In this document: positions 10,060 through 19,715 of the stretch, one piece after another
Numbering within the stretch: position 1 is the first letter of the stretch
How the letters are laid out: each line of letters starts with the position of its first letter
From: Pseudomonas sp. JQ170C
GTDB taxonomy: Bacteria > Pseudomonadota > Gammaproteobacteria > Pseudomonadales > Pseudomonadaceae
DNA length: 64,000 bases
Direction: 5' to 3'
Assembly: GCF_035581345.1 (NCBI RefSeq)
Contig: NZ_CP141608.1
Span: forward strand, 1,258,001 to 1,322,000
Made by a program: the position numbers and the translations under genes
Notes under the pieces: model-generated
Databases searched by the model: none
Seen by the model: only the letters and a program-made list of their open reading frames with translations
Told to the model about the DNA's origin: nothing

Positions 10060-10065
10060 AGGGCC

Positions 10066-11217
10066 TTAACGGCCGCCCATGATCGCGATGTAGTCCTGGG
10101 TCCAGCGGCTATAGGGCACGAACTTGCCACCCTCGGCCTGGGGCGTCTTCCAGAAGGCGATCTTGTCGAAGTTGTCGAAGCCATTGGTCTTGCAGCCCTC
10201 GGCCCCCAGCAACTCACTGCCCGTGCAGGCCGCCGGGACCGCTGGCAACGAGCCGAACCAGGCCGCCACATCGCCCTGGACCTTGGGCTGCAGCGACCAG
10301 TCCATCCACTTGTAGGCGCAGTTGGGGTGCTTGGCATCGGCATGCAGCATGGTGGTGTCGGCCCAGCCGGTGGCGCCCTCCTTGGGAATGGTCGAGCTCA
10401 CCGGCTGCTTGTCGGCCTGGAGGGTGTTGACCATGTAGCCCCAGGAGCTGGTGGCCGCCACGCCTTCGTTCTTCACGTCGCTCATCTGTACCGTCGCATC
10501 GTGCCAATAGCGATGGACCAGCGGCTGTTGCTGGCGTAACAGATCGAGCACCGCCTTGTACTGGGTTTCGTTGAGTTCGTAGGGGTTCTGGATGCCCAGT
10601 TCGGGCTTGGCCGATTTCAGGTAGAGCGCCGCATCCGCGATGTAGATCGGGCCGTCATAGGCCTGTACGCGACCCTTGTTCGGCTTGCCGTCGGGCAGGT
10701 TCTGCGGCTCGAACACCACGCTCCAGCTGGTGGGCGCTTCCTTGAACACAGTGGTGTTGTAGAGCAGTACGTTGGGGCCCCATTGGTACGGGGTGCCATA
10801 GACCTGCTTGTTCACCACATACCAGGCGCCGTCTGCCAGACGGGGGTCGAGGTTTTTCCAGTTGGGAATCAGCGCGGTGTTGATCGGCTGTACCCGCTTG
10901 CCGGCGATCAGGCGCAGCGAGGCGTCGCCGGACGCGGTCACCAGGTCGTAGCCGCCCTTGGTCATCAGGCTGACCATTTCGTCCGACGTGGCGGCGGTCT
11001 TGACGCTGACCTTGCAGCCGGTGTCTTTCTCGAAGCCGCTGACCCAGTCATAGGCCTTGTCGCTTTCACCACGCTCGATGTAGCCGGGCCAGGCGACGAT
11101 ATCCAACTGGCCTTCGCCGGCCCCCACGGCTTTGAGCGGCTCTGCGGCCTGCAGGCTGGCGCTCGCCAGCAGGGCGCTACCCAGGGCACAGAATGTGGTG
11201 GTCTTGTTCACGAGCAT
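10066..11217 (-). CDS. Periplasmic polyamine-binding protein (PotD/PotF-like)
   Basis: The 383-residue extracytoplasmic solute-binding protein begins MLVNKTTTFCALGSALLASA with a Sec signal peptide probably cut after SLQA. The mature part carries the LDIVAWPGYIERG-type opening and 'YDLVTASGDASLRLIAGKRV' seen in PotD/PotF-family proteins. The start at 11217 is supported by an AGAGGGAA Shine-Dalgarno; a longer frame to 11370 lacks homology. It is the first gene of the leftward polyamine operon and would capture spermidine or a related amine. Binding specificity cannot be read from the sequence. Confidence 0.88.
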   Translation of the reverse strand: MLVNKTTTFCALGSALLASASLQAAEPLKAVGAGEGQLDIVAWPGYIERGESDKAYDWVSGFEKDTGCKVSVKTAATSDEMVSLMTKGGYDLVTASGDASLRLIAGKRVQPINTALIPNWKNLDPRLADGAWYVVNKQVYGTPYQWGPNVLLYNTTVFKEAPTSWSVVFEPQNLPDGKPNKGRVQAYDGPIYIADAALYLKSAKPELGIQNPYELNETQYKAVLDLLRQQQPLVHRYWHDATVQMSDVKNEGVAATSSWGYMVNTLQADKQPVSSTIPKEGATGWADTTMLHADAKHPNCAYKWMDWSLQPKVQGDVAAWFGSLPAVPAACTGSELLGAEGCKTNGFDNFDKIAFWKTPQAEGGKFVPYSRWTQDYIAIMGGR

Positions 11218-11433
11218 GGTGTTCCCTCTTGTTCTAATGATGATCGAGGCAGTCATGACGGCAGTGACACATCTCCTTAAGCGTAGTGCTGATATTCCGG
11301 TCCATCCCGGGGGCGTGATCGGGCATGTCGTTTTTTGACTGCTGCGAGCAACATCTGGAAGCAAATGCATTCAGCTTCGCTTCAGCCAGCGGCAGTACTC
11401 TTGGGGTTTCTTTCCTCCCCATGGAGATGCTCG

Positions 11434-12165
11434 ATGAACACCCGTGGCTTGCTCGATCAATTGCTCAAATCCGGCCAGGACATGCTGCAAAAGCAGTCTG
11501 GTAGCCACCCGGCCGGAAAATCCGGCGCAGCCGGTGGGCTCGGCGACCTGCTGGGCGGTAAAGGCGGAGGCGGGGGGCTGGGCAGCCTGCTGTCCGGTGC
11601 CGGTGGCGGTGCCCTGGCCGCCGGGGTCATGGGATTGCTGATGGGCAACAAGAAAGCCCGCAAATACGGCGGCAAGGCCCTGACCTATGGCGGCCTGGCA
11701 GCACTGGGCGTGCTGGCCTACAAGGCCTATGGCAACTGGCAGGCCAAGCAGGGCGTCGCCAGCCAGGCCGAACCACAGACGCTGGATCGTCTGCCGCCTG
11801 CCCAGGTCGAGCAGCACAGCCAGGCCATCCTCAAGGCGCTGGTGGCAGCGGCCAAGTCCGATGGGCATGTCGATGATCGCGAGCGGGCCTTGATCGAAGG
11901 CGAGTTCGTCAAGCTCTCCAACGACCAGGAGCTGCAGCACTGGCTGCACGCCGAGCTCAACAAACCGCTGGACCCGGCCGATGTGGCCCGTGCTGCCAGG
12001 ACCCCGGAGATGGCTGCCGAGATGTACATCGCCAGTGTGATGCTGGTGGATGAGGAACACTTCATGGAACGTGCCTACCTGGATGAGCTGGCTCGCCAGC
12101 TCAAGCTTGATCCGGCCTTGAAACTCGAACTGGAAAATCAGGTGAAACTGGCCGCCAACCAATGA
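11434..12165 (+). CDS. DUF533 / TerB-like membrane-associated protein (YebE-like)
   Basis: The 243-residue protein has a glycine-rich, low-complexity N-terminal part (GGLGDLLGGKGGGGGLGSLL, about 32-51). A small-residue hydrophobic segment follows (GGALAAGVMGLLMG, about 57-70), then a second around GGLAALGVLAYKAYG. The C-terminal alpha-helical domain (about 115-243) matches the TerB-like fold of DUF533, including 'KSDGHVDDRERALIEGEF'. The molecular role is unknown. The start at 11434 follows a GGAG at 11423. It stands alone, divergent from the polyamine operon and 129 bp before wspA. Confidence 0.85.
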   Translation: MNTRGLLDQLLKSGQDMLQKQSGSHPAGKSGAAGGLGDLLGGKGGGGGLGSLLSGAGGGALAAGVMGLLMGNKKARKYGGKALTYGGLAALGVLAYKAYGNWQAKQGVASQAEPQTLDRLPPAQVEQHSQAILKALVAAAKSDGHVDDRERALIEGEFVKLSNDQELQHWLHAELNKPLDPADVARAARTPEMAAEMYIASVMLVDEEHFMERAYLDELARQLKLDPALKLELENQVKLAANQ

Positions 12166-12294
12166 TTCCGGGCTAACGGCCAGCAAGGCAACTCCGGGGC
12201 CTGGTCCGGCGTGTATGTCACCCGCAAAAGCGCGTAGTACCTGGGCTATACTCTGCCCATTTTTCTGCGCGCGTAGAACATTTGAGGGCTGACT

Positions 12295-13917
12295 GTGAAA
12301 AACTGGACCTTGCGCCAACGGATCCTGGCAAGTTTCGCCGTGATCATCGCCATCATGCTGTTGATGGTGGTTGCCGCCTATTCGCGCCTTGAGGCGATCG
12401 AGACTGACGAAGAAGCGGTTCGCACCGACAGCATCCCCGGTGTCTACTACAGCTCGATGATCCGCAGCGCCTGGGTCGACAGTTATGTGTTGACCCAGCA
12501 ATTGGTAGGGCTCAGCGGCAACCGCGAGCTCACGGCTGCCGACAAGCTGCAGTACAAGGATTTCGACGATCGCCTCAAGCAGCACATGGCCAGCTACCAG
12601 GCCACCATCCAGGACCCGAACGATCAGGCCAGCTTCGATGAGTTCGGGCGTCTGGAAAGCGTCTACGACAAGTCCATCGACTCAGTGCTGGACGCCTACA
12701 CACGCAAGGACTACGCACAAGCCCGCCTGCTGATCGAAAGTGAGCTGACCCCAGCCTGGATCGCGGGCCGCAAACACCTCAACGGCGTGATCGAGCACAA
12801 CCGCAAGTCGGCTGACATGGCGGCCGAATCCATTGTCAGTGCCGTGATCACCGCCAAGCTCAGCATGATCATTTCCCTGGTCCTGGCGATCATCGCTGCC
12901 GCCATCTGCGGCCTCTTGCTGATGCGCGCCATCACCGCGCCGATGCAGCGGATCGTGCATGCCCTGGACAAGCTCAGCAGCGGCGACCTCAGCGTGCGCA
13001 TGAAGCTGGATCGAAAGGACGAGTTCGGTGCCGTGGAAACCGGCTTCAACGACATGATGGGCGAGCTGACTAACCTGGTTTCCCAGGCCCAGCGCTCCTC
13101 GGTGCAGGTCACCACGTCGGTGACCGAGATCGCCGCCACCTCCAAGCAGCAGCAGGCTACCGCCACCGAAACCGCAGCCACCACCACGGAAATCGGCGCC
13201 ACCTCGCGCGAAATTGCCGCCACTTCGCGGGACCTGGTACGGACCATGACCGAGGTCACTTCGGCAGCCGACCAGGCCTCGATCCTGGCAGGCTCCGGTC
13301 AGCAGGGCCTGGCACGCATGGAAGAAACCATGCACCAGGTGATGGGCGCGGCGGACCTGGTCAACAACAAACTGGCGATCCTCAACGAGAAGGCCGGCAA
13401 CATCAATCAGGTGGTGGTCACCATCGTCAAGGTTGCCGACCAGACCAACCTGCTGTCGCTCAACGCCGCCATCGAGGCGGAAAAGGCCGGCGAATATGGT
13501 CGCGGATTTGCGGTGGTCGCCACCGAAGTACGCCGCCTGGCCGACCAGACCGCCGTAGCCACCTACGACATCGAGCAAATGGTCCGCGAGATCCAGTCGG
13601 CGGTCTCTGCCGGGGTCATGGGCATGGACAAGTTTTCTGAAGAAGTGCGCCGCGGCATGTTTGAAGTGCAGCAAGTGGGCGAGCAGCTGACGCAGATCAT
13701 CCACCAGGTCCAGGCCTTGGCGCCGCGGGTACTGATGGTCAACGAGGGCATGCAGGCCCAGGCCACGGGCGCCGAGCAGATCAACCACGCCTTGGTGCAG
13801 TTGGGCGATGCCAGCAGCCAGACCGTGGAATCGCTGCGTCAGGCCAGCTTTGCCATCGACGAGCTGAGCCAGGTGGCAACGGGCCTGCGTGGCGGTGTGT
13901 CGCGGTTCAAAGTCTGA
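12295..13917 (+). CDS. wspA: Methyl-accepting chemotaxis-type surface sensor WspA
   Basis: The 540-residue receptor starts with GTG. It has a first membrane helix (about 10-30), a periplasmic four-helix-bundle-like region (about 31-187), a second membrane helix rich in Ile/Ala (about 188-210), a HAMP domain (about 211-265) and an MCP signalling domain. The hairpin tip reads [20 protein letters not shown], the WspA variant of the usual NLLALNAAIEAARAGE. WspA responds to surface contact in P. aeruginosa and drives WspE phosphorylation. It is the first gene of a seven-gene operon; a TATACT hexamer at 12247 is a weak promoter candidate. Confidence 0.95.
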   Translation: MKNWTLRQRILASFAVIIAIMLLMVVAAYSRLEAIETDEEAVRTDSIPGVYYSSMIRSAWVDSYVLTQQLVGLSGNRELTAADKLQYKDFDDRLKQHMASYQATIQDPNDQASFDEFGRLESVYDKSIDSVLDAYTRKDYAQARLLIESELTPAWIAGRKHLNGVIEHNRKSADMAAESIVSAVITAKLSMIISLVLAIIAAAICGLLLMRAITAPMQRIVHALDKLSSGDLSVRMKLDRKDEFGAVETGFNDMMGELTNLVSQAQRSSVQVTTSVTEIAATSKQQQATATETAATTTEIGATSREIAATSRDLVRTMTEVTSAADQASILAGSGQQGLARMEETMHQVMGAADLVNNKLAILNEKAGNINQVVVTIVKVADQTNLLSLNAAIEAEKAGEYGRGFAVVATEVRRLADQTAVATYDIEQMVREIQSAVSAGVMGMDKFSEEVRRGMFEVQQVGEQLTQIIHQVQALAPRVLMVNEGMQAQATGAEQINHALVQLGDASSQTVESLRQASFAIDELSQVATGLRGGVSRFKV

Positions 13918-13923
13918 CCGACG

Positions 13924-14460
13924 ATGGACGATCTCAAATCTCACCGCAGCCAGGATGCGGCTTCCCACGGGACGCTGCACCTGTTGTTCCGGGTCAGTGA
14001 CCAGCGTTTTGCCATCGATGCCCATGAAGTGGCCGAGGTGCTGCCGCGCTTGCCGCTCAAGCCTATTGCCCAGACCCCGGACTGGGTGGCGGGGGTGTTG
14101 GCTCACCGTGGCGCGCTGGTGCCTGTGATCGACGTCGGCGCCTTGAGTTTCGGCCAGCCGGCGCCGGTACGTACCAGCACTCGCCTGGTGCTGGTGCACT
14201 ACCGGGTTGACCCGCAACGCCCGGAATTGCTGCTGGGGCTGATCCTTGAGCAGGCCACCGACACCTTGCGTTGCCACGCCGACGAGTTCCAGCCCTATGG
14301 TCTGGACAACCACCAGGCGCCTTACCTGGGCCCGGTACGGGAAGACGCCCAGGGCCTGGTGCAGCGCATCGGTGTGCAGGACCTGCTCAGCGACGAAGTG
14401 CGTGCCTTGCTGTTTCCCCTGCCTGACTCCCAGGCGCGTGAAGTGTGGGAGCCGCAATGA
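13924..14460 (+). CDS. wspB: CheW-like coupling protein WspB
   Basis: The 178-residue CheW-domain protein opens with a short leader and then HLLFRVSDQRFAIDAHEV (about 18-35), the usual CheW beta-barrel start. 'VAGVLAHRGALVPVIDVGAL' (about 57-76) is the conserved CheW core. It would link WspA to the kinase WspE at the membrane. Its stop overlaps the wspC start (ATGA at 14457-14460), which implies translational coupling. Confidence 0.92.
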   Translation: MDDLKSHRSQDAASHGTLHLLFRVSDQRFAIDAHEVAEVLPRLPLKPIAQTPDWVAGVLAHRGALVPVIDVGALSFGQPAPVRTSTRLVLVHYRVDPQRPELLLGLILEQATDTLRCHADEFQPYGLDNHQAPYLGPVREDAQGLVQRIGVQDLLSDEVRALLFPLPDSQAREVWEPQ

Positions 14461-15707
14461 GCAGCGAGCAGCGTTTCTTCCGTTTCCTGCAGGAGCGCAT
14501 CGGCCTGGATGTCGCCTCGGTTGGCGCCCCGATGATCGAGCGCGCACTGCGCCAGCGCTGCGCTGCGCTCAATGCCCGTGACCTGGATGACTATTGGCTG
14601 CAATTGCAGCAGTCGAGGGACGAACAACAGGCGTTGATCGAGGCGGTGATCGTTCCGGAAACCTGGTTCTTCCGTTACCCCGAATCCTTCACTGCGCTGG
14701 CAGGCCTTGCCAGCAAGCGCCTGGCGGAGCTGGCCGGTGCGCGCCCTTTGCGTATTCTCAGCCTGCCATGTTCCACGGGCGAGGAGCCTTACTCGATTGC
14801 CATGGCGTTGCTCGATGCCGGGATTGCCGGCCAGGCGTTCACCGTCGATGGCATTGATATCAGCCCCAACTCGATCAACCGGGCCGAACACGCCTTGTAT
14901 GGGCGTAATTCCTTCCGGGGCTCGCACCTGGATTTTCGCCAGCGGCATTTTGATGCGACCGAGGAAGGCCACAGCCTGCACGAGCGCGTTCGCCAGCAGG
15001 TCAACCTGCAAGTCGGCAACGTGCTCGACCCTGCACTGAAGTCCCGTGAAGGCACCTACGACTTTGTGTTCTGTCGCAATCTGCTGATCTATTTCGATGT
15101 GCCTACCCAGCAGCGGGTATTTGAGGTGCTCAAGGGGCTGATCCACGAGCAGGGCGTGCTGTTCATCGGCCCGGCCGAGGGCAGTTTGCTGGCGCGCATG
15201 GGGATGCGGCCGTTAGGGATTGCCCAGTCGTTTGCCTACGTGCGCCAGGCGCCGGTCGAGCCGCTTGTCGTCAGCAAACCGGCGATCGCGCCGCCGGTGG
15301 TCAATCTTTCCCGTCCGGTGTCGGCACCTGCCCGCAGGCCCCACCCGGTTACCCCGAAGCCGATTCTCCGTCCTGCGCCTGTCGATACCGGCGCCGAACT
15401 GTTGGTACAAATCGCCCAATTGGCCAACGCCGGCAGCAGTGCCGAGGCCACCGCAGCCTGTACGCGCTACTTGCAGCTCTATCCGCCCAATGCCCAGGTG
15501 TTCTATTGGCTTGGGCTGCTCAGCGATACCGCCGGTGACAGCACTCAGGCGTTGAATCACTACCGCAAGGCGCTGTACCTCGATCCACAGCATCATGAGG
15601 CGCTGGTGCACCTGGCAGCGTTGTTGGCCTCCCAGGGCGACAGCGCCGGTGCCAGGCGCCTGCAGGAACGCGCCGCACGCCGGGCCGATCGGGAGTCTGA
15701 ACAATGA
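14457..15707 (+). CDS. wspC: CheR-type methyltransferase with TPR tail, WspC
   Basis: The 416-residue protein has an N-terminal CheR domain with the SAM-binding LRILSLPCSTGEEPYSIAMA (about 97-116) and DFVFCRNLLIYFD (about 202-214). A proline-rich linker (about 270-312) leads to TPR-type helices with LDPQHHEALVHLAALLASQG (about 378-397). WspC methylates glutamates on WspA and thereby raises signalling. The start at 14457 is set by the ATGA overlap with wspB; the 4-base overlap is repeated at the wspC/wspD junction. Confidence 0.94.
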   Translation: MSSEQRFFRFLQERIGLDVASVGAPMIERALRQRCAALNARDLDDYWLQLQQSRDEQQALIEAVIVPETWFFRYPESFTALAGLASKRLAELAGARPLRILSLPCSTGEEPYSIAMALLDAGIAGQAFTVDGIDISPNSINRAEHALYGRNSFRGSHLDFRQRHFDATEEGHSLHERVRQQVNLQVGNVLDPALKSREGTYDFVFCRNLLIYFDVPTQQRVFEVLKGLIHEQGVLFIGPAEGSLLARMGMRPLGIAQSFAYVRQAPVEPLVVSKPAIAPPVVNLSRPVSAPARRPHPVTPKPILRPAPVDTGAELLVQIAQLANAGSSAEATAACTRYLQLYPPNAQVFYWLGLLSDTAGDSTQALNHYRKALYLDPQHHEALVHLAALLASQGDSAGARRLQERAARRADRESEQ

Positions 15708-16366
15708 TGGGAGAGCACGACGTGCAGTTGGTCGCCTCTGATGCCGCCGCCATCGACGATTGCTGGAACCGCATCGGCGTGCAGGGCGACAAGAGCTGCC
15801 CCTTGCTGGTCGAACATATTCACTGCCGCAACTGCGCCGTATACGCGGCGGCTGCAACCCGGTTGCTGGATCGCTACTCGCTCAGCCAGACCGTGCACGA
15901 GCAGGTCCATGCCCAGGAGGAGGGCAGTGGCCGCTCGATGCTGCTGTTTCGTTTGGGCGAGGAGTGGCTGGCGCTGGCCACTCGCTGCCTGGTCGAGGTA
16001 GCGCCGCTGCAGCCGGTGCATTCGTTGCCTCACCAGCGGGCGCGCATGTTGCAGGGCGTGGCCAACGTGCGCGGGGCCCTGGTGCCCTGTCTGTCGCTGG
16101 CAGACCTGCTTGGTCTGGAGGTGCTCGGCAACGGCGCCACCTCGGCCCGGGTCATGCCACGCATGTTGATCATCGCGGCAGCCGGAGGCTCTGTGGTGGT
16201 ACGGGTCGATGAAGTGGACGGGATCCATGGCCTGGACCCGGCGCGTGTGGTGCATGAGCAGGGTGAAGCACGCTTTACCGCCGCGGTCCTGCAATGGCGT
16301 GGACGCAGCGTGCGGGTACTGGATGAAGAACAAGTGCTGTCTGCCGTGAACCGGAGCCTTTCATGA
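15704..16366 (+). CDS. wspD: CheW-like coupling protein WspD
   Basis: The 220-residue protein is the second CheW-domain protein of the Wsp pathway. Residues 1-75 include a Cys-rich stretch, CPLLVEHIHCRNCAVYAAAA (about 31-50), that ordinary CheW lacks. The CheW domain begins at about 80 with LLFRLGEEWLALATRCLVEV and continues to VLDEEQVL. Two CheW-like proteins in one pathway suggest division of labour in the WspA-WspE array. It overlaps wspC and wspE by 4 bases each (ATGA). Confidence 0.92.
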   Translation: MMGEHDVQLVASDAAAIDDCWNRIGVQGDKSCPLLVEHIHCRNCAVYAAAATRLLDRYSLSQTVHEQVHAQEEGSGRSMLLFRLGEEWLALATRCLVEVAPLQPVHSLPHQRARMLQGVANVRGALVPCLSLADLLGLEVLGNGATSARVMPRMLIIAAAGGSVVVRVDEVDGIHGLDPARVVHEQGEARFTAAVLQWRGRSVRVLDEEQVLSAVNRSLS

Positions 16367-18654
16367 CCCCAGAGCAAATGCGCGATGCCTCCTTGCTCGA
16401 GCTGTTCAGCCTGGAGGCCGAGGCCCAGACCCAGGTGCTCAGTGCCGGGCTGCTGGCGTTGGAGCGTAACCCGACTCAGGCCGACCAGCTCGAAGCCTGC
16501 ATGCGCGCCGCCCACTCGCTCAAGGGGGCGGCGCGTATCGTTGGCGTCGATGCTGGTGTCAGCGTCGCCCATGTGATGGAAGATTGCCTGGTGGGCGCCC
16601 AGGAAGGCCGGCTGCTGCTGCGCCCTGAGCATATCGATGCCTTGCTGCAGGGCACCGACTTGTTGATGCGTGTCGCCACCCCGGGGGATCCGACCCTCGA
16701 TTCGGCGGTGCAGGCCTTTTTGGTGCAGATGGCGGGCTTGCTCGATCCTGCCGGGATGGCCGCCGCGGCGGTGCCAGCGCCGGTGCAGCCGCCACCTGCC
16801 CCGTTGCCGCCGATGGCCGCCCCCCTGTTCGAGCCGCCGCTGCTTGAAGCCGAGCCTGAACCTGAGCCTGTGGCCGCGCCCAAGGGCGTGCGTGGCGGCG
16901 AAGGGGGCGAGCGGGTGCTGCGGGTCACGGCCGAGCGCCTGAACAGCTTGCTTGATCTGTCGAGCAAATCGCTGGTCGAAACCCAGCGGCTCAAGCCCTA
17001 CCTGGCCACCTTGCAGCGCCTCAAACGCATGCATGGCCAGAGCATACGCGCCCTGGACGGGCTCAAAAGCCAGCTCGAGGCCAGTGGGCAAAGCCCGGAA
17101 GTCCGCGAGGCACTGGCCCAGGCCCAGCAACTGCTGGGGGAAACCCAACAGATGTTGCTGCAGCAGGCTGCCGATCTTGACGAGTTCGGCTGGCAGGCCA
17201 GCCAACGGGCGCAGTTGCTCTATGACACGGCCCTGGCCTGCCGCATGCGTCCGTTTGCCGATGTGCTGACCGGTCAGAGCCGCATGGTTCGCGACCTGGG
17301 ACGTTCGCTGGGCAAGCAGGTGCGCCTGGAGATCGAAGGTGAAAAGACCCAGGTCGACCGCGACGTACTGGAAAAACTCGAAGCACCGCTGACGCACCTG
17401 CTGCGCAACGCGGTCGATCATGGTATCGAACTGCCGGAGCGGCGGCTGTTGGCCGGCAAGCCGCTGGAAGGGCAGATTCGCCTGCGCGCCTCGCACCAGG
17501 CCGGCCTACTGGTGCTGGAATTGAGCGACGACGGTGGCGGCGTTGACCTTGAGCGTCTACGCCGCAGCATTGTCGAGCGCCACCTGTCACCGGCCGAAAC
17601 CGTGGCGCAGTTGAGCGAAGCCGAACTGCTGACTTTTCTGTTCCTGCCGGGCTTCAGCCTGCGTGACCAGGTCACCGAGGTCTCGGGGCGTGGCGTCGGC
17701 CTGGACGCCGTCCAGCACATGGTGCGCCAGCTGCGTGGCTCCATCGAGCTGACCCAGACCACAGGCCAGGGCAGTTGCTTTCACCTCGAAGTGCCGCTGA
17801 CGCTCTCGGTGGTGCGCAGCCTGGTGGTGGAAGTCGGCAACGAGGCCTACGCCTTTCCCCTGGCCCATATCGAACGCACCCTGGAGTTGCCGGCCGAGGC
17901 TATCGTGCAGATCGAGGGGCGCCAGCATTTCTGGCATGACGGGCGGCATATCGGCCTGGTTGCTGCCAGCCAGTTGCTCAATCGTCCACCCAGCCAGACG
18001 GATGGCCAGACCATCAAAGTGGTGGTGATTCGCGAGCGCGACATGCTCTATGGCGTGGCGGTCGAGCGCCTGATCGGCGAGCGGGTGCTGGTGGTGATGC
18101 CGCTGGATGCGCGTCTGGGCAAGATCCAGGACATTTCTGCCGGCGCCTTGCTGGATGACGGCTCGGTGGTGCTGATTATCGACGTCGAGGACTTGCTGCG
18201 TTCGGTGGACAAGCTGCTCAGTACCGGTCGCCTGGAGCGTATCGAGCGCGGTCAGCGCAGTACCCGCGAGGCGGCGCGCAAGCGCGTGCTGGTCGTCGAC
18301 GACTCGCTGACCGTGCGCGAGCTGCAGCGCAAGCTGCTGAGCAACAAAGGTTACGAAGTTGCCGTGGCAGTCGATGGCATGGATGGCTGGAATGCCTTGC
18401 GCAGCGAGGATTTCGACCTGCTGATCACCGACATCGACATGCCGCGCATGGACGGTATCGAACTGGTGACCTTGTTGCGCCGCGACAGTCGCTTGCAGTC
18501 GCTGCCGGTCATGGTGGTTTCCTATAAAGACAGAGAAGAAGATCGTCGTCGTGGACTGGATGCTGGAGCCGACTACTATTTGGCAAAGGCCAGTTTCCAC
18601 GATGATGCCTTGCTTGATGCAGTGGTTGAGTTGATCGGGGGAGCCCAGGGATGA
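16363..18654 (+). CDS. wspE: Hybrid CheA-type histidine kinase/response regulator WspE
   Basis: The 763-residue protein starts with an Hpt domain with the phosphoacceptor His51 in AAHSLKGAARIVG. A proline/alanine-rich linker (about 145-170) follows, then dimerisation and HATPase_c domains with LLRNAVDHGIELPERR (N box) and LSDDGGGVD/GRGVGLDAV (G boxes). Next come a CheW-like domain and a C-terminal receiver with VLVVDDSLTVREL and acceptor Asp690 in LLITDIDMPRMDG. WspE phosphorylates WspR and WspF. The carried receiver is typical of WspE and probably acts as a phosphate sink or internal regulator. Confidence 0.95.
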   Translation: MTPEQMRDASLLELFSLEAEAQTQVLSAGLLALERNPTQADQLEACMRAAHSLKGAARIVGVDAGVSVAHVMEDCLVGAQEGRLLLRPEHIDALLQGTDLLMRVATPGDPTLDSAVQAFLVQMAGLLDPAGMAAAAVPAPVQPPPAPLPPMAAPLFEPPLLEAEPEPEPVAAPKGVRGGEGGERVLRVTAERLNSLLDLSSKSLVETQRLKPYLATLQRLKRMHGQSIRALDGLKSQLEASGQSPEVREALAQAQQLLGETQQMLLQQAADLDEFGWQASQRAQLLYDTALACRMRPFADVLTGQSRMVRDLGRSLGKQVRLEIEGEKTQVDRDVLEKLEAPLTHLLRNAVDHGIELPERRLLAGKPLEGQIRLRASHQAGLLVLELSDDGGGVDLERLRRSIVERHLSPAETVAQLSEAELLTFLFLPGFSLRDQVTEVSGRGVGLDAVQHMVRQLRGSIELTQTTGQGSCFHLEVPLTLSVVRSLVVEVGNEAYAFPLAHIERTLELPAEAIVQIEGRQHFWHDGRHIGLVAASQLLNRPPSQTDGQTIKVVVIRERDMLYGVAVERLIGERVLVVMPLDARLGKIQDISAGALLDDGSVVLIIDVEDLLRSVDKLLSTGRLERIERGQRSTREAARKRVLVVDDSLTVRELQRKLLSNKGYEVAVAVDGMDGWNALRSEDFDLLITDIDMPRMDGIELVTLLRRDSRLQSLPVMVVSYKDREEDRRRGLDAGADYYLAKASFHDDALLDAVVELIGGAQG

Positions 18655-19664
18655 AGATCGCTATCGTCAACGACATGCCCATGGCCGTGGAGGCCTTGCG
18701 CCGGGCGTTGGCGTTTGAACCGGCGCACCAGGTCATTTGGGTAGCCAGCGACGGTGCCGAGGCCGTAAGGCTTTGCACCGAGCAGTTGCCGGACCTGATT
18801 CTGATGGACCTGATCATGCCGGTCATGGATGGCGTCGAGGCGACTCGGCGGATCATGGCCGAGACGCCATGCCCCATCGTGATTGTCACGGTAGACCGCA
18901 AGCAGAACGTACACCGGGTGTTCGAGGCCATGGGCCACGGCGCGCTGGATGTGGTCGATACCCCGGCCCTGGGCGGCGGCGATCCGAAGGAAGCGGCTGC
19001 GCCGCTGTTGCGCAAGATCCTCAATATCAGTTGGTTGGTCGGCCAGCAGCGCAACAACACCCCGCGGCCATTGGCTGCGCCGTTGCGTGAGTCTGTGCAG
19101 CGCCAGGGCCTGGTTGCCATCGGCTCGTCGGCTGGCGGCCCGGCCGCGCTGGAGGTACTGCTCAAGGGCTTGCCTCGTGATTTCTCCGCCGCCATCGTGT
19201 TGGTCCAGCATGTCGACCAGGTGTTCGCCGCCGGCATGGCTGACTGGCTGAGCAGCGCCTCGGGCCTGTCGGTACGCCTGGCGTGCGAAGGCGAGCCGCC
19301 ACAACCGGGGCAGGTGTTGCTGGCCGGGACCAACCACCATATTCGCTTGTTGAAAAACGGCACCCTGGCCTACACCGCAGAGCCGGTCAACGAGATCTAC
19401 CGACCTTCGATCGACGTATTTTTTGAAAGCGTGGCCCGCTATTGGCGTGGCGACGCGGTGGGCGTACTGCTGACCGGCATGGGGCGCGATGGCGCCCAAG
19501 GCCTGAAGCTGATGCGCCAACAAGGCTACCTGACCATTGCTCAGGACCAACACAGCAGCGCCGTGTACGGCATGCCAAAAGCCGCGGCCGCGATAGACGC
19601 CGCGGTGGAGATACGCCCCCTGGAGCGGATCGCTGCACGATTGATGGAAATTTTTCCAAAATGA
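18651..19664 (+). CDS. wspF: CheB-type receptor methylesterase WspF
   Basis: The 337-residue protein has an N-terminal receiver domain with Asp53 in LILMDLIMPVMDG, then a CheB methylesterase domain with the catalytic serine in IGSSAGGPAALE (about 158), VLVQHVD (catalytic His region) and LLTGMGRDGA (catalytic Asp region, about 275). WspF demethylates WspA and so resets the pathway. In related species, wspF loss locks WspR on and gives wrinkly colonies. The reading frame here is intact. It overlaps wspE by 4 bases. Confidence 0.95.
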   Translation: MKIAIVNDMPMAVEALRRALAFEPAHQVIWVASDGAEAVRLCTEQLPDLILMDLIMPVMDGVEATRRIMAETPCPIVIVTVDRKQNVHRVFEAMGHGALDVVDTPALGGGDPKEAAAPLLRKILNISWLVGQQRNNTPRPLAAPLRESVQRQGLVAIGSSAGGPAALEVLLKGLPRDFSAAIVLVQHVDQVFAAGMADWLSSASGLSVRLACEGEPPQPGQVLLAGTNHHIRLLKNGTLAYTAEPVNEIYRPSIDVFFESVARYWRGDAVGVLLTGMGRDGAQGLKLMRQQGYLTIAQDQHSSAVYGMPKAAAAIDAAVEIRPLERIAARLMEIFPK

Positions 19665-19715
19665 CGATATGTATTGAGCCACGCCGGCCTGCCGGCAGTG
19701 ACCAGGTGACAGCGC

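Noticed and set aside
11218..11370. Longer start for the polyamine-binding protein
   Set aside because: It would bury the signal peptide 51 residues inside the protein; ATG 11217 has AGAGGGAA in front.
12682..14547. 621-codon open frame antisense to wspA/wspB
   Set aside because: It mirrors the third-codon-position GC bias of the Wsp genes and has His/Gln/Arg-rich low-complexity composition with no family match.
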